The notes under the pieces are model-generated. The model was not told the origin of the DNA. It worked only from the letters and a program-made list of their open reading frames with translations, and did no database searches. Shown in pieces: positions 20,740 to 33,039 of a stretch of 64,000 nucleotides of DNA. How positions within the stretch are numbered: the stretch's first letter is position 1; the number at the start of each line of letters is the position of its first letter. The stretch lies in assembly GCF_037325665.1 (NCBI RefSeq), contig NC_090246.1:62209622-62273621 (forward strand), given 5' to 3'. The stretch is from Littorina saxatilis. Its lineage: Eukaryota > Mollusca > Gastropoda > Littorinimorpha > Littorinidae. Both the position numbers and the translations under genes were made by a program.

Positions 20740-21562
20740 GACTCACATGCGAAGCAAAAGTGAGTCTATGTACTCACCCGAGTCGTCCGTCTGTCCGTCC
20801 GTCCGTCCGTCCGGAAAACTTTAACGTTGGATATTTCTTGGACACTATTCAGTCTATCAGTACCAAATTTGGCAAGATGGTGTATGATGACAAGGCCCCC
20901 AAAAACATACATAGCATCTTGACCTTGCTTCAAGGTCAAGGTCGCAGGGGCCATAAATGTTGTCTAAAAAACAGCTATTTTTCACATTTTTCCCATTTTC
21001 TCTGAAGTTTTTGAGATTCAATACCTCACCTATATATGATATATAGGGCAATGTAAGCCCCATCTTTTGATACCAGTTTGGTTTACCTTGCTTCAAGGTC
21101 AAGGTCACAGGAGCTCTTCAAAGTTGGATTGTATACATATTTTGAAGTGACCTTGACCCTGAACTATGGAAGATAACTGTTTCAAACTTAAAAATTATGT
21201 GGGGCACATGTTATACTTTCATCATGAGACACATTTGGTCACATATGATCAAGGTCAAGGTCACTTTGACCCTTATGAAATGTGACCAAAATAAGGTAGT
21301 GAACCACTAAAAGTGACCATATCTCATGGTAGAAAGAGCCAATAAGCACCATTGTACTTCCTATGTCTTGAATTAACAGCTTTGTGTTGCATGACCTTGG
21401 ATGACCTTGACCTTGGGTCAAGGTCACATGTATTTTGGTAGGAAAAAAGTGTAAAGCAGTTCTTAGTGTATGATGTCATTGCTAGGTTTAGTTATTTGAC
21501 CTTGACCCTGAATGTAAAGGTCAAGGTCAAGCATGTGAGTCGTATGAGCTTTGCCCTTCTTG
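20740..21562 (+). mobile_element. Helentron-like non-autonomous element, family HB, copy 1
   Basis: The 5' end is a hairpin, GACTCACATGC ... GTGAGTC. A GTCC/GTCT microsatellite follows (20786-20814). Near the 3' end the arm recurs inverted (GCATGTGAGTC at about 21533), then about 24 bp ending CCCTTCTTG before a T run. The interior has at least eight TCAAGGTCA motifs on both strands. A second, nearly identical copy is at 61469-62232; it lacks about 80 bp just before the 3' arm. Confidence 0.75.
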
Positions 21563-21691
21563 TTTATTTTATTTTTTATTTGCCTGTTGTTACCACTTAA
21601 AAAAACAAAAGCAGAAACATTCCAGGGTTATTTGTACACAAGTGGAGTACACGGTAGGGTATATTCATCACCGGAAAGGAATGTGTATTTA
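21563..21691. other. short gap, nothing recognised
   Basis: A T-rich spacer between two mobile elements, without recognisable content. Confidence 0.35.
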
Positions 21692-22068
21692 GGCATGGGA
21701 ATTGTCCGCCAAACGGCAGATTTCCGCCGATTTTTTTTTTGTTCCGCCGAAAAAGCAAAAGTGTCCGCCGAAAAAATAAAGGGGGGAGGCACACAAAAAA
21801 AGCACCGGTTACTTTTGCCTTTGCGCAAAAGTCCGCAAAAACTTTCCGTACTTTGTTCACGCACTGCTACCGCCCGCCTCAGTTACTTGAACTTTTATGT
21901 TTGAAAGTAAACCAGATTGCACAGATTGTGTTACAAGTTACATTTTCCTGTTTGTCTCAACAGATCAATTTTTTTAACAAATTTAAACCATATAATACAT
22001 GTATATTTTTTTTTTTCAAAACAGCAAAAATTGGTACTAAAAACTCTGATTCTAAAAATAGAATTTAA

Positions 22069-24378
22069 AGGACCATAACAGGCTCTTTTTAAGGTTAGAT
22101 AAAGCAGTTGGGGTTGATTTAATGATATAGGTAAGCATCTACAGATGCAAAAACCGATCAGTAAATCTCAGGTTTTGTGTTGCATCAGTCTAATTTTACA
22201 CAAAATGCATGCTCAAAAAGCAACCAAATTCGTCTCCTACGCGAGACTTCAAATTCCCCGCGGCGGCAAGCCCTTGGCTGTGACGTCACAAGGGGGAGCC
22301 AGAAGCAAAAGTAGCAACGCTCGGTGTGCGTCTTTGCTGCAGCTGTGGATGCGCGCGTGCTCCCGACATCATGCCGAGAGAGTGTGCTGCTGCCGAATGT
22401 TCGGAGTTGCAAAAAAAAGACTCAGGCTTGAGTTTTTATTTGTTTCTATCCGACTGGGTAACAACTACAACGACGACAATAACACTGACAACAACTCGAA
22501 AACCAAGAACAACTACAATGTCAACAACAACAGCTTTACACTGGAACACAATTGATTTGACACGTTACAACCTTGATTTCATCTACAACGCCGACAACAA
22601 CAACATCAACTTAAATTCGAGAACATAATTATACGTCTTCAACAACATAGCCAACAACAAATCCGATAAAACTTCAACTACAATCACAACAGTGATCATG
22701 GGCTGCCTAATCTATTTGTTGAGTCTGGCAGACATTTTACTTCCACCCTTGAGAGAGAATGTTTTTTCCTCGTACACTTTGTGCCTCAAACCTGACTAAG
22801 AGAATACAATTCTACATTAATCCCCGATTATCAACCCAAATAGGTGGGACACTTCCGTCTCAACTCGGACGCCGCTGTAAGAACGATCTCCAGTAACAGA
22901 CGCTGATAACGATACAGCTATCTGCTCGCTCCTAAGCCACTCCCCCAGCCTGTATGTCTACACACTGGCACCAATTAAACCCCCAACTGAGCTGTTAACC
23001 CGTGGTTTGTAAAAATGTAAAACTATTGTACAAATTACGTCAAACCTAAATCCGTGATTTGTAAAAAAAAAAAAAAGTAAAAAAATTCTCTATTCAGCCT
23101 ATTGTCCCATCGCTGGGAAATTCGGATCGCTTCTTCCCAGTGGAAAGCTAGCAGCAACAGAGTCGCGCTACCCCTAAGTCAAGGGATCCATAAGATTTGT
23201 TTTTCTTTCTTTTTCCATTTCGTTATTTTCCTTCATCGCTGGCGAATTCGGATCGCTTCCTCTCAGTGAAAAGTTAGCAGCAACAGAGTCGCGCTTGTGG
23301 TCCAAGTTGTGAAAATTTCCAAGTTGTGGAATGTGTCCAAGTTGTGGTATGTGTCCAAGTTGTGGTATGTGTCCAATATGTGCAATGTTGTGGTATATAT
23401 CCAAGATGTGGAATGTGTCCAAGTTGTAGTATGGTATGTGTCCAAGATGTGGAATGTGTTCAAGATGTGGTATGTGTCCAAGATGTGGAATGTGTCCAAG
23501 ATGTGGTATGTGTCCAAGTTGTGGTATGTGTCCAAGATGTGGTAATGTGTCTAAGTTATGGTATGTGTCCAATATGACGTATGTGTCCAAGTTGTGGTAT
23601 GTGTCCAAGTTGTGGTATGTGTTCAAGATGTGGTATGTGTCCAAGATGTGGTATGTGTCCAAGCTATGGTAATGTGTCCAAGTTATGGTATGTGTCCAAG
23701 TTGTGGTATGCATATAAGATGTGGTCTGTGTCCAAGTTGTGGTATGTGTCCAAGATGTGGTATGTGTCCAAGATGTGGTATGTGACCAAGTTGTGGTATG
23801 TGACCAAGTTGTGGTATGTGTCAAAGATGTGATAATATCGTCATGATCCGAATTTCCCAGCGACGGGACAATCTAGTAATGATATGGAGAAAGAAAACAA
23901 AATCAACAGAGTCGCGCTACCCCAAAATTCAAGGGATTTTGTTTTTGTGCCTTGACTTTTGGGATGACAAGAAGATATCGGGAACATTAACGTGATTTGT
24001 AAAAAAAATGATTACAAATCACGGGGCGCGCAGACCCTTGATTTTAACTCCCAGGCTCAAAACTGTAAGGTTCAGCAGCTAAAGTTGCTTCTATGAATAC
24101 GGCTTCTGACATCATCAAAAATTTTACCCAGAATTCACCACTTCCGTACTCTCGCGGACGTTCGGGATACAATGGCCGCCAGATCGGAACGCGAAAACGC
24201 TTCGCTTCAGCCACAAAATTCGTCAGATTATGGCCTAAACGATTCCGAAGTAAACTAAACCCTGTAAGGGAAGGTGAGAAAACAATTTCCTACGGCATGC
24301 ATATGTCTGGTTAACCTAAGTCACGCCAAAACGCAAATAAACGCGTTTTTGACTCCAAAAATAGCCTGATGGGGTCCT
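22069..24378 (+). mobile_element. Kolobok-like DNA transposon remnant, TTAA-flanked, THAP start
   Basis: TTAA flanks both sides (22065-22068 and 24379-24382). The ends are imperfectly inverted: AGGACCATAACAGGCT at the left, AGCCTGATGGGGTCCT at the right. At 22371 a plus-strand ATG opens MPRECAAAECSELQK, then GLSFYLF, the pattern of the first zinc ligands and GLSFYRFP stretch of THAP domains. TTAA duplication plus a THAP transposase is the known signature of the Kolobok superfamily. The frame degenerates soon after, so this is a broken or non-autonomous copy. A minisatellite (23290-23832) lies within. Confidence 0.65.
23105..23955. repeat. repeat blocks enclosing an 18-bp minisatellite
   Basis: The minisatellite spans about 23290-23832, roughly 30 units of 18 bp with consensus TGTCCAAGWTGTGGTATG. 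It is open in several frames on both strands (one frame gives repeated CGMCPS/CGMCPR) only because the period is a multiple of three. Flanking it are direct copies of CGCTGGGAAATTCGGATCGC-like blocks (about 23112 and 23240) and an inverted partner near 23845. These resemble the distal part of the SINE at 34243-34505. Confidence 0.75.
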
Positions 24379-24567
24379 TTAATGGCAAACTTGGAGCTCA
24401 GATGACACCAGATTGCACCATCTGGGTTCTTTGGAGACATTTTTTTCCGGGGGGACATGCCCCCGGACCCCCCTAGTAAGGCTAGGCGCTTCGCGCCGTC
24501 GACTTGACGCTTCGCGTCTTCAGTTATAAATTTTCAGCCTTTTTTACAATTTTCAATTCCCATGCCT

Positions 24568-25399
24568 GGTATTATTTAACAATTTATTATGTTATACATG
24601 GATTCATTTGGCACTGTGACTGTGAAGGCAGTTTAAGGAGCATGTTGATGGGGTTTTTGTTTGTTTGTTCTAATTCTTTTCATTTTACCCACAAGCATTA
24701 ATCTGTGTCTAGTCATTGTATAAATGCAGGTGTTAGTGCCAGTTGGAGGGGATTACATAGTGACCCCAACTGATTTGATCTTAAAACAAGTCTCAGGCAC
24801 TAATTACGCTCATGGGTGATTGTGTGTGCGAGTGTGTGGGTATGTATGTGTGTGCGTGTGCCAGCATATATGTAGCTGCACATGTGTTTGGTTATGTGCA
24901 ACCTGCAAGCGTAAGTGTGACTGTGTGCACAGGTGCATATGTGTATGTATTAGTGTGCTTGCATTTGTATGCTTGTGGGTGTGCAGCTGGTTTTGGTACT
25001 AAGTATAGAGATTGTATTTTCATCCAAAAATTGTGCATCTTAGTACATGTACTCTTAAAGTCTTAGGTAAGTGAGTGATGCCAGGCCAAACAAAAAGCAG
25101 TCACTGGCCATAGAAAAGTGTTAGTGTAACAGTGAATACTTTAGACTGCCATTGTATTTATTATTGGTATCTTAATCATTGGTGTTTGTGTTACTCTCGT
25201 GAATTGTTTTTCCTTACATTGGTGCAACGACCAACAAAGGAGAGAAATAAGGAAAGCTTTTTCAATGTTATTTCCTTCTTTTTGTGTGTGTTAATTTGCA
25301 CTTATGTTGATGTGTTGTTACCTCTGTGCAAAGTTCTGAATTTTACACTTGTATAACTACAACGTCAAAGTCAATAAAAGTGCGAGAATCGTTTTTCAT
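24568..25399. other. intergenic with TG-rich low-complexity tract
   Basis: A TGTGTG-rich, purine/pyrimidine-alternating tract lies at about 24812-24985. No gene is recognised. Confidence 0.4.
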
Positions 25400-25412
25400 T
25401 TTATTTGGTGTT

Positions 25413-25784
25413 ACCCCCCGCGGGTTAGGGGGAAGAATTTACCCGATGCTCCCCAGCATGTCGTAAGAGGCGACTAACTGATTCTGTTTCTCCTTTTACC
25501 CTTGTTAAGTGTTTCTTGTATAGAATATAGTCAATTTTTGTAAAGATTTTAGTCAAGCAGTATGTAAGAAATGTTAAGTCCTTTGTACTGGAAACTTGCA
25601 TTCTCCCAGTAAGGTAATATATTGTACTACATTGCAAGCCCCTGGAGCAAATTTTTGATTAGTGTTTTTGTGAACAAGAAACAATTGACAAGTGGCTCTA
25701 TCCCATCTCCCCCCTTTCCCCGTCGCGATATAACCTTGAATGGTTGAAAACGACGTTAAACACCAAATAAAGAAAGAAAGAAAG
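25413..25784 (+). mobile_element. SINE family C, full length
   Basis: The head CCGCGGGTTAGGGGGAAGAA, a body of about 300 bp and the tail AACACCAAATAAAGAAAG define this family. The target duplication TTTATTTGGTGTT flanks it (25400-25412 and 25785-25797). It gives the uninterrupted reference for the copy at 50054-51707. Confidence 0.92.
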
Positions 25785-25917
25785 TTTATTTGGTGTTGTT
25801 GCATGGTTTCAAATATATATACATTTTCACAATCATTGGCTTCATAGGAACGGATTATTAAAATGCCCCAGAGTAAAAGACCAACAAAAACATTGTGTCA
25901 CAAATAACATGTCTTAA

Positions 25918-26969
25918 AGGCACAGTAAGACTCCCGTAAACCATCACAGATACGGTCAGGCTTTTTCACACAGTACAAACACCCTTTCATTTAAACACTC
26001 ACCTATTGAGAACATCCTAGGTGCCCTCCGTAAAGAGCGAACAATTTTCAAAGGATTTATTTTTGCGTGGTTTATCTTACCCCTGAGTCATCGTGAACCC
26101 GTGTGATCCAGTTTCCCCTTTTCACAATGTAGTCGTCAGTTAGTCATTTGAATGCGACTCGATGTGAGCTTATCTACAATAGCACGTTTTTATGCACGAA
26201 ACAAACGGCTGTGGTTCACAAGAACTCTAGCGATGGCTTTTGACTGTTGAAAGGAACCGCGATATGCATAAACCGTCGTCTGCTACGACCCTTGCGTGAC
26301 CCTGCTTCCGGGCTTTTCTTTTTTCAAACTTTCACAACTTCAAATTGTACTGATCTTGTCTTGATGAAAAAAGAATTCTTTTATGATTAAAGAATGTTTG
26401 TGTAACAAGCTGTCAATTTATTATTTTGATTTTAAAAGTTAGGTCTAGCGCAAAAACGCACCACGGCCCAAAAACATTCTGATAATCATCGATCCACGGC
26501 TATGGACAGATTACATTGATAGAATGAGACCCGAAGGGAAGTAACTCATTTTTGACCTGAGTTCAGGATGGGTCCAAAAAGTTCGAGATAATCTGCAAAA
26601 TTAATTCTTTAAAAATTGCTCGCTCTTTACGTAGGGCACCTAGGATGTTCCCGTTTGGTGAGCGTTCAAATGGAAGGGTGTTTGTACTGTGTGTAAAAGC
26701 CTGACAGTATCTGTGATGGTTTACGGGAGGCTTACTGTCCGGGCGTGATTTCCGGTATTGAATATTCATAACAGCCGTCCAGCACCAAAACGAGGCGCCA
26801 TTGTTGTAGAGGACCAAGTCCGCGAAAATAAATTCTTTGAAAATTTCTCACGCTCGACAGAAAGCAGCCAGTATGTTGCCGTTCAGTGAGCGTTCAAATG
26901 GAAGTATGCTTGTACTGTATGTAGACGCTCGGAGAGCTCTGTGATGGTTTACGGGAGGCTTACTGTGCC
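25918..26969. mobile_element. TTAA-flanked non-autonomous element, copy 1
   Basis: TTAA lies on both sides (25914-25917 and 26970-26973). The ends are inverted: AGGCACAGTAAG at the left, CTTACTGTGCCT at the right, extended by CTCCCGTAAACCATCACAG and its complement. Near the right end this terminal unit occurs twice (about 26705 and 26940), so the end is tandemly duplicated. No transposase is visible. A second copy in the opposite orientation is at 50640-51611. TTAA targets fit piggyBac or Kolobok; the AGG terminus is more like the Kolobok-like element at 22069. Confidence 0.8.
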
Positions 26970-26973
26970 TTTA

Positions 26974-28189
26974 ACTATGAACACTATAAAGAAAAGTAAA
27001 GAACTCCGCTAAAAAAACTGACCTGAAAATAACCAGAAAAAATTGTGAAGTAATTTTGAATTAAACAAACAGTGAGTCATTTCTAAAGTAAACCAAGAGA
27101 ACTGGAAATGGTACAGACACATTTTAGTTTTAAATATTTACATACATAAGGATGTAGATCTACAAGATAGTTTATTGCTGGCGAGAGACTGGAATCTGTT
27201 TTGGTGACAGTCGTTTACTGAATGAGAAAGACATCACTTTAGTCATGTCATTAATCTAGTATTTATACTGAAACAAGAATAACCACAAGCATCTCATTAA
27301 ATATATGTTGAACAAAAGCATTTAAAATTCAAGTATGTCGCTCATGAGACAGTTAACATTCGCTTTTCCACACCAAAAGAAAAAGCTAAGTTGTCACATT
27401 CTGTCCATGAACAGCTTGTGCATTTAAAAAGAAAAGAACTGTTGCTTTCACAAAGCTGATTCTGTTGAGGTAGAAGAAATAAACCGTTGTTAAGAATAGA
27501 TTTACTCATTTATTCAAAGCTGGAGGTGTGTTTTGAAAGCTCCGCTAATTCTGTGCCGTCAGTAGAATTTTGTTTTAAATGTACGAGACTGTACAATGAA
27601 TGTGGATGCTATTCTATGTAACTTATTTACAATCTATTATTAGGTCAAAAGGAAAACAGAAACCAATCTTTCAATCAGTCAGTAACACAGTACAATCCAG
27701 TCAAACAGTGACAAAAGCAACTCATTCATGACTTGATATGATGCATAAAAAACACTGCAAGAAGAGTAAAATAATGACAAACCAATTCAATTCTAAGATT
27801 AAATACCCCAAAACTTCATTCATTTCATCCTTTCCCTCTTGTGACCACTTATACCCCATGAATATTTGGTTTTCCAACATTTCTTTCCAAACTTTCAAGC
27901 TATCTTTTTTTTTATGGCATTTCGCTGACTCACAGTCTCAAACATTCAGCAAAAACCTTCTTAGTTTGAGATGGCATAATATACAACAACCACCAACAAA
28001 GCAAAAATGTAATTCCTTTCCCATTAGTTGCAAGCCCAAGTAAATCAAAAGACAAAAGAATTCTGGTGTTTTATCATTAGATGCCATAATAAGCCTGCAG
28101 TAGATGTATTTTAACCCAGTGATTTAAAATCACAAGGTAAGTGCATGGGGACAAGACAAAGAACGCATTCAATTTGCTTTATTTCTTTT
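26974..28189. other. intergenic, nothing recognised
   Basis: AT-rich sequence without a convincing frame or repeat. Confidence 0.35.
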
Positions 28190-28200
28190 GTCATCTTACT

Positions 28201-28577
28201 CGGGGCGGGGATGTAGCTCAGTCGGTAGCGCGCTGGATTTGTATCCAGTTGGCCGCTGTCAGCGTGAGTTCGTCCCCACGTTCGGCGAGAGATTTATTTC
28301 TCAGGGTCAACTTTGTGTGCAGAGTCTCCTCGGTGTCCGAACACCCCCGTGTGTACACGCAAGCACAAGACCAAGTGCGCACGAAAAAGATCCTGTAATC
28401 CATGTCAGAGTTCGGTGGGTTATAGAAACACGAAAATACCCAGCATGCTTCCTCCGAAAACGGCATATGGTTGCCTAAATGGCGGGGTAAAAAACGGTCA
28501 TACACGTAAAATTCCACTCGTTCAAAAAACACGAGTGTACGTGGGAGTTTCAGCCCACGAACGCAGAAGAAGAAGAA
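28201..28577 (+). mobile_element. tRNA-derived SINE, family A, full length
   Basis: Head GGCGGGGATGTAGCTCAGTC, full body and GAAGAAGAAG tail. The target duplication GTCATCTTACT is exact on both sides (28190-28200 and 28578-28588). Confidence 0.94.
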
Positions 28578-28588
28578 GTCATCTTACT

Positions 28589-29100
28589 GCTTACAGCAGT
28601 ACTAGTAACATAAAGGTTATATATGTATTGATACCAAGATCTTAAATCCATCATGTAGAGACGCATACCACTCTATCACAATGCCATCCAATTATCAAAC
28701 AATTAGGGAAAAAAATTATAAAACTACTCAAAAACACACACACAACAGTAAATCATTGCATATTGATGCGGGGGGAAAATGCCATTGTGAATTCCGTCCA
28801 TGTAAGAGGTTGGCAGGAGGTGTGGATAAGGTAGGTAGGACTATAGCAGCACATGTTGGGGACCATTATCCCACCCATACTGGACTCCATAGCAGCTATC
28901 TCATATCATGCACAGTAACACCATCTGCTCGTGAGAATGAGCCTACATTTAATTTTCAGCAAAGGAAGTGCCTAAATCAATCTCTGTTTACAACAGGGTA
29001 AGACCATATGGTGCAGAATGGGGTTTTTTTTCAACATAAAAAATAAAGTTTAAAAGTCTCATAGCTACAAAGACACCTATTCACTCTAAACAGCCTTTAT
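28589..29100. other. intergenic, nothing recognised
   Basis: No recognisable gene. An open frame at 28681-29001 has no family resemblance that I can see. Confidence 0.35.
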
Positions 29101-29102
29101 TA

Positions 29103-29973
29103 CAGTGGAGTCCAGCTATAACGAACCTGGGTATAACGAAATCCCTCTTTTAACAAACTGCCATTGATTTCCCGGCAGACAGCCTTCTATTTCTTACTTG
29201 TTACTTTCCGGCTACATCGAACCTTTTGAACTCATTTGCATAACGAACCCCTCTTTTAACAAACACCTTTTCATCGCCCCAGAGCCGTTTTGTCTCTAAA
29301 AGTCACAAGGCTACAACGAACTGATGTCAATAATTGTCTCCAAAGACAAAAATACACAAAAATACACAAACACAAGTGCACATCGCGTGATGAGCGAACT
29401 CTGAACAAGCTAACAGCGGGAGGTGCACGGAACAGATCGAACCAAAACCGAAAGTTGTGGTGACGTCATGACATTTTGCGATGTACGTCAGCGAAGCTCG
29501 TGCACATGTGGTCTGCCTTGCTAAAAACAATGGGTGACGAACATGGTTTCGAAATCAGGAACTGGTTTTTTGTTTTCTCCGATCCGTGACCGAGTGACGC
29601 GATATAGAACCACGCGTTTGTTTGAATCAATACTCTCCTCAGGCAGTGAAGTCTCCTAAATTGCTCAACACTGTGGACAGTCCGGAGTGCAGTTATGTCC
29701 CGTGAATGAGCGAGTCAAAGTTTTAGCGTGAAAACTGACGCTTTTCATGCACCTCCCGCTGTTAGTTTGCCTCTCTCTATGGATTATATTATGAAGCTGT
29801 TGAAAACATGCAGAGATTGTACTCTCCAAGGAAAGATCAATGGGACGATCATTTGAAGGTGATTGGGAAAACTTGTCTTGAGGCCATTTAGGGTTGAAAA
29901 CTCAACAGCGAATTACTGATATAACGAACTAAAATGTATCTCCCTTGAGATTCGTTGTACCCGGACTCCACTG
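29103..29973. mobile_element. pogo/Tc1-mariner-like non-autonomous transposon, second family
   Basis: CAGTGGAGTCCAGCTATAACG at the left (first 20 bases diagnostic) is matched by an inverted right end, ATTCGTTGTACCCGGACTCC then ACTG; TA flanks both sides. Inside is a second inverted pair, CTAACAGCGGGAGGTGCA near 29410 and its complement near 29748. No transposase frame is seen. Confidence 0.75.
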
Positions 29974-30456
29974 TATTTGTTGTATCTCACATTCTCAGGA
30001 TTTTGGTTCAATAGAAAATTGGTTGTTACTGTTCATGGAATAAGTCAGCTCCTTGAAAGATTCTAAATGCCACATGAAAAGGGCAACAAAATGTCATGTC
30101 TGTTCCACTTCTAGGCATTAATGATCAGTTTATGGTATGAAACACTGAGAAAGCAGTGGTGAAAAATTACAAGTGTTAAAAAATACAGGCAGTCATTAAC
30201 TGTTCACAAAGAGATCTATTTGTTCTCAACAACCAAAACCAGCAGCGATGGAGGTAACAAACAGAAGAAAAGTAGTTCATCAGCATGGGTCATGCATGTG
30301 GAACATGTCTTTTCTGCCATGAAGTCTCTTTTTCTTCAGCCAAGTATATCAGAAATATGTGCTAAACTGTCGTTCAGACCTGACTGGTTCAATTTTGGAG
30401 GGGGGGGGGGGGGGGGGGGGGGAGTCACAACATGTTTTGCAAACCCTGAAACCAAT
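29974..30456. other. DTWD1 3' flank / 3' UTR with poly-G tract
   Basis: This follows the DTWD1 stop on the minus strand. It contains an uninterrupted G run of about 20 at 30402-30421 (a C run in the transcript). No polyadenylation site was assigned. Confidence 0.4.
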
Positions 30457-33006
30457 TCACATGATGTCTGTAACATCATGAACCTCAATTTTTCTCTGGT
30501 AGGCTTTCAGTCCCTTGCCTCCTTGGTACTTGTCTCGAATCTTGCGGTAGAAGTAGACGAAGAAGAAGAGAAGGTTGTCGTACTCGTTGAGGTATGTAGC
30601 GCCCAGCACATCCTCATGGTACTCTCGCACGAAATGGTAGATGGCTTCAATGGTGGACAGAAAGGTCGTAGGGAGACCCTCCTGGCACCGCCAAAACTGA
30701 GTCTCATGGCTGTGCATTTGCACTCGACGCAGATCTGGAAAAAATTGGCAGAAAGGCTGAAAACTTCCGCAGCAACAAGACAGCTGCAGTGTTGTTAGGT
30801 ATTTTGATCTGGATGGTGTTGACTGCACAAGCCAATTATGGCTGTTGTCAGACTGTACAACAGCTACTCTCTGAGAAAAACAATCCTGCCATCCGAAATG
30901 CAATGCAGACCTGTTTACCCTAAACCTGAGGCAAGAGTACTTTTTCAAAAAGTTAAGTGTATTTTTCAAAAAGTTGGTGTACTTTGCAAGCAAAGCCATA
31001 TGGGCTAGGCAAAACGTACGTGGGCCGTGGGTGCAAACGTGTTTGTGTAAGAATAGCATGTCTTGTGACTGACTTACTTGACTTATTCCTGTAGACTCCC
31101 TGTGGAGCATAGGGCCACAACATGTCTTGTGAACATCTTCAGAATTTAACTCCTTCCGATACAACAGGGATAAAACAATTTTATTTACCTGTCAGTTTAT
31201 AACATTATAACCAGTGTCTTCCAAGCAGATTGATAATGAAAAGATGAAGTTCGTGAAATAACATCTGCGGTTGACAGTGGCAAGTTCATTTTTACAATCA
31301 TCTCAGAAAACATTGCTTCAGCACGGACTACAGCCTTTTCTTCTGGCAGGATTTGCTTTGCGGTAATGAACTTAATAATTCCTTGGCAGCTTTCAGCGGA
31401 TTTCTTTGCAGCAACCTTGTCCATGTGAGTTTTGGAACTGCAGTGTCATTCGATGTCATATTTCCCAGCATGGACAACGGAGAAATCTGATTTACAATAC
31501 TTGCAGTGTGCATGACTTTTTCCCATAGTAGACTCCACAATTCCTGGCTCTTTCTTATATATTTCTCCAAGAAAATCTGCTGCTTCTGCTGTTTAGACTT
31601 GGTACAGTCATCCGAAACTGTCACATTTTACCGCTTCATTTTGCCACGATTGTCCAGACGATCGCACGTGCCAACAACTGAACAAGGTTTCCACAGCTGA
31701 AGACTCGCTGTCATAGTTATCTCCCTTAGACCGAAACCGGTATCAGTTGTACCATCCCGTAATCAGCACACCAACACCGGAAAACGTATTCTAGACTTTT
31801 TCTTATGCGTATTTTGTGCGTGTGTCGCGTATTTGCGTACTGATAATAATTTGGCGTACAAAATACGCCCAAATCGTACTGGTAAACAGGTCTGGCAATG
31901 TATTTTTAAGTTTAACTAATTCATCCATCAAGTATATTTTTGTGCAGTGAATCACCATCACTTTTAGCATCCACAAAAGAAATAAAGAATTTAGTCCAAA
32001 GATCATAAAGAAAAATGAGCATAACATTTACAAGTTGATTCTATCGAGTTTTCAGAAAATATCTATAAAACGCTGACCGCCCTTCAAAATGGAGTGACAA
32101 ACACATTTTGATGAAAACACACACACACACACACACACGATGGTACCTTTCAATCGTTCATCAGTGATGATGTTTTTGGTTTGATTCCAGGTGCAGTCGA
32201 TGAAGACAGCGCGCTCAAATGGAGGGGTGACAATCCTCATGCGTTTTACGTCCACCAGATCCTCCTGGCTCTCAGCCATACGCTTACCTGCAAATCCCAT
32301 TACTGTATTCAAATGAACAAATAGCGAACGACGAAGAAGAAGAAGAAGAAGAAATGAACAAATGAATGCAGAACGAAGAAAATATGTAAGAAAGGAGAAA
32401 ATGAAACATAAAAGAAAGACAAATCAATACAACAAACCACACACACACTATACTGTGATACAGAGGCTAACTTGCATGGTAAGATCGTGTCATGGTGTAA
32501 AGGAGGGCATCTCTACAAACTAAAAGAAACTGATCAATTTTGAAACAAATTTTGGATGAACAATAATAAACGCACACTCCCCCTCTAAAATTATTTTACA
32601 GCAAATGCACTGGCTGTTTTAAGTACCCGAAAAGCTGTACATCCCTCATCAATATTTCTAATGCATCCTTCTTCTTCTTCTTCTTTGTTCATGGGCTGAA
32701 ACTACCACGTTCACTCACGTTTTTGCATGCATATTAGGAGGCCGATTCTTACCACTATGCCACTGCGCCCATCCTAATGTATCCAATCCTCATTTTATAG
32801 GTGTTGATATATATCTATGGCTTTAGCCAAGAAAGTTCTACTGCAAAATGATCACCCTCTTCCCCTGGCCATCCAACTATCACAACATATACCACGCATC
32901 TCTTCAAAACACACTAGTCACTCTTCTTCTTCTTCCGTATTAATGGGCTGCGACACTCATAGTCATAGGCACATGTGGGCTGTAATGCGTATGGATGTTC
33001 CCAACC

Positions 33007-33039
<33 letters not shown>

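Larger units (their letters stand above)
21692..24567. mobile_element. outer terminal-inverted-repeat element (host of a Kolobok-like insertion)
   Basis: AGGCATGGGAATTG near 21692 is mirrored by CAATTCCCATGCCT ending near 24567. Left of the nested insert it has repeated CCGCCGAAAA-type motifs; right of it are CCCCCGGACCCCCC and the GCTAGGCGCTTCGCGCC palindrome. Removing the inner TTAA-flanked element joins the two halves at a single TTAA. The superfamily is not assigned, and the target duplication is unclear. Confidence 0.55.

Noticed and set aside
23174-23832. Long overlapping frames encoding His/Thr-rich or Cys-rich repeat proteins
   Set aside because: They are products of an 18-bp minisatellite that is open in several frames; no start context or splice sites support coding.
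28201-28275. tRNA gene on the plus strand (and similar at 14244, 56760 and minus-strand heads)
   Set aside because: A and B boxes are present but the cloverleaf does not close, and each is the head of a SINE with body, tail and, in family A, a target duplication.
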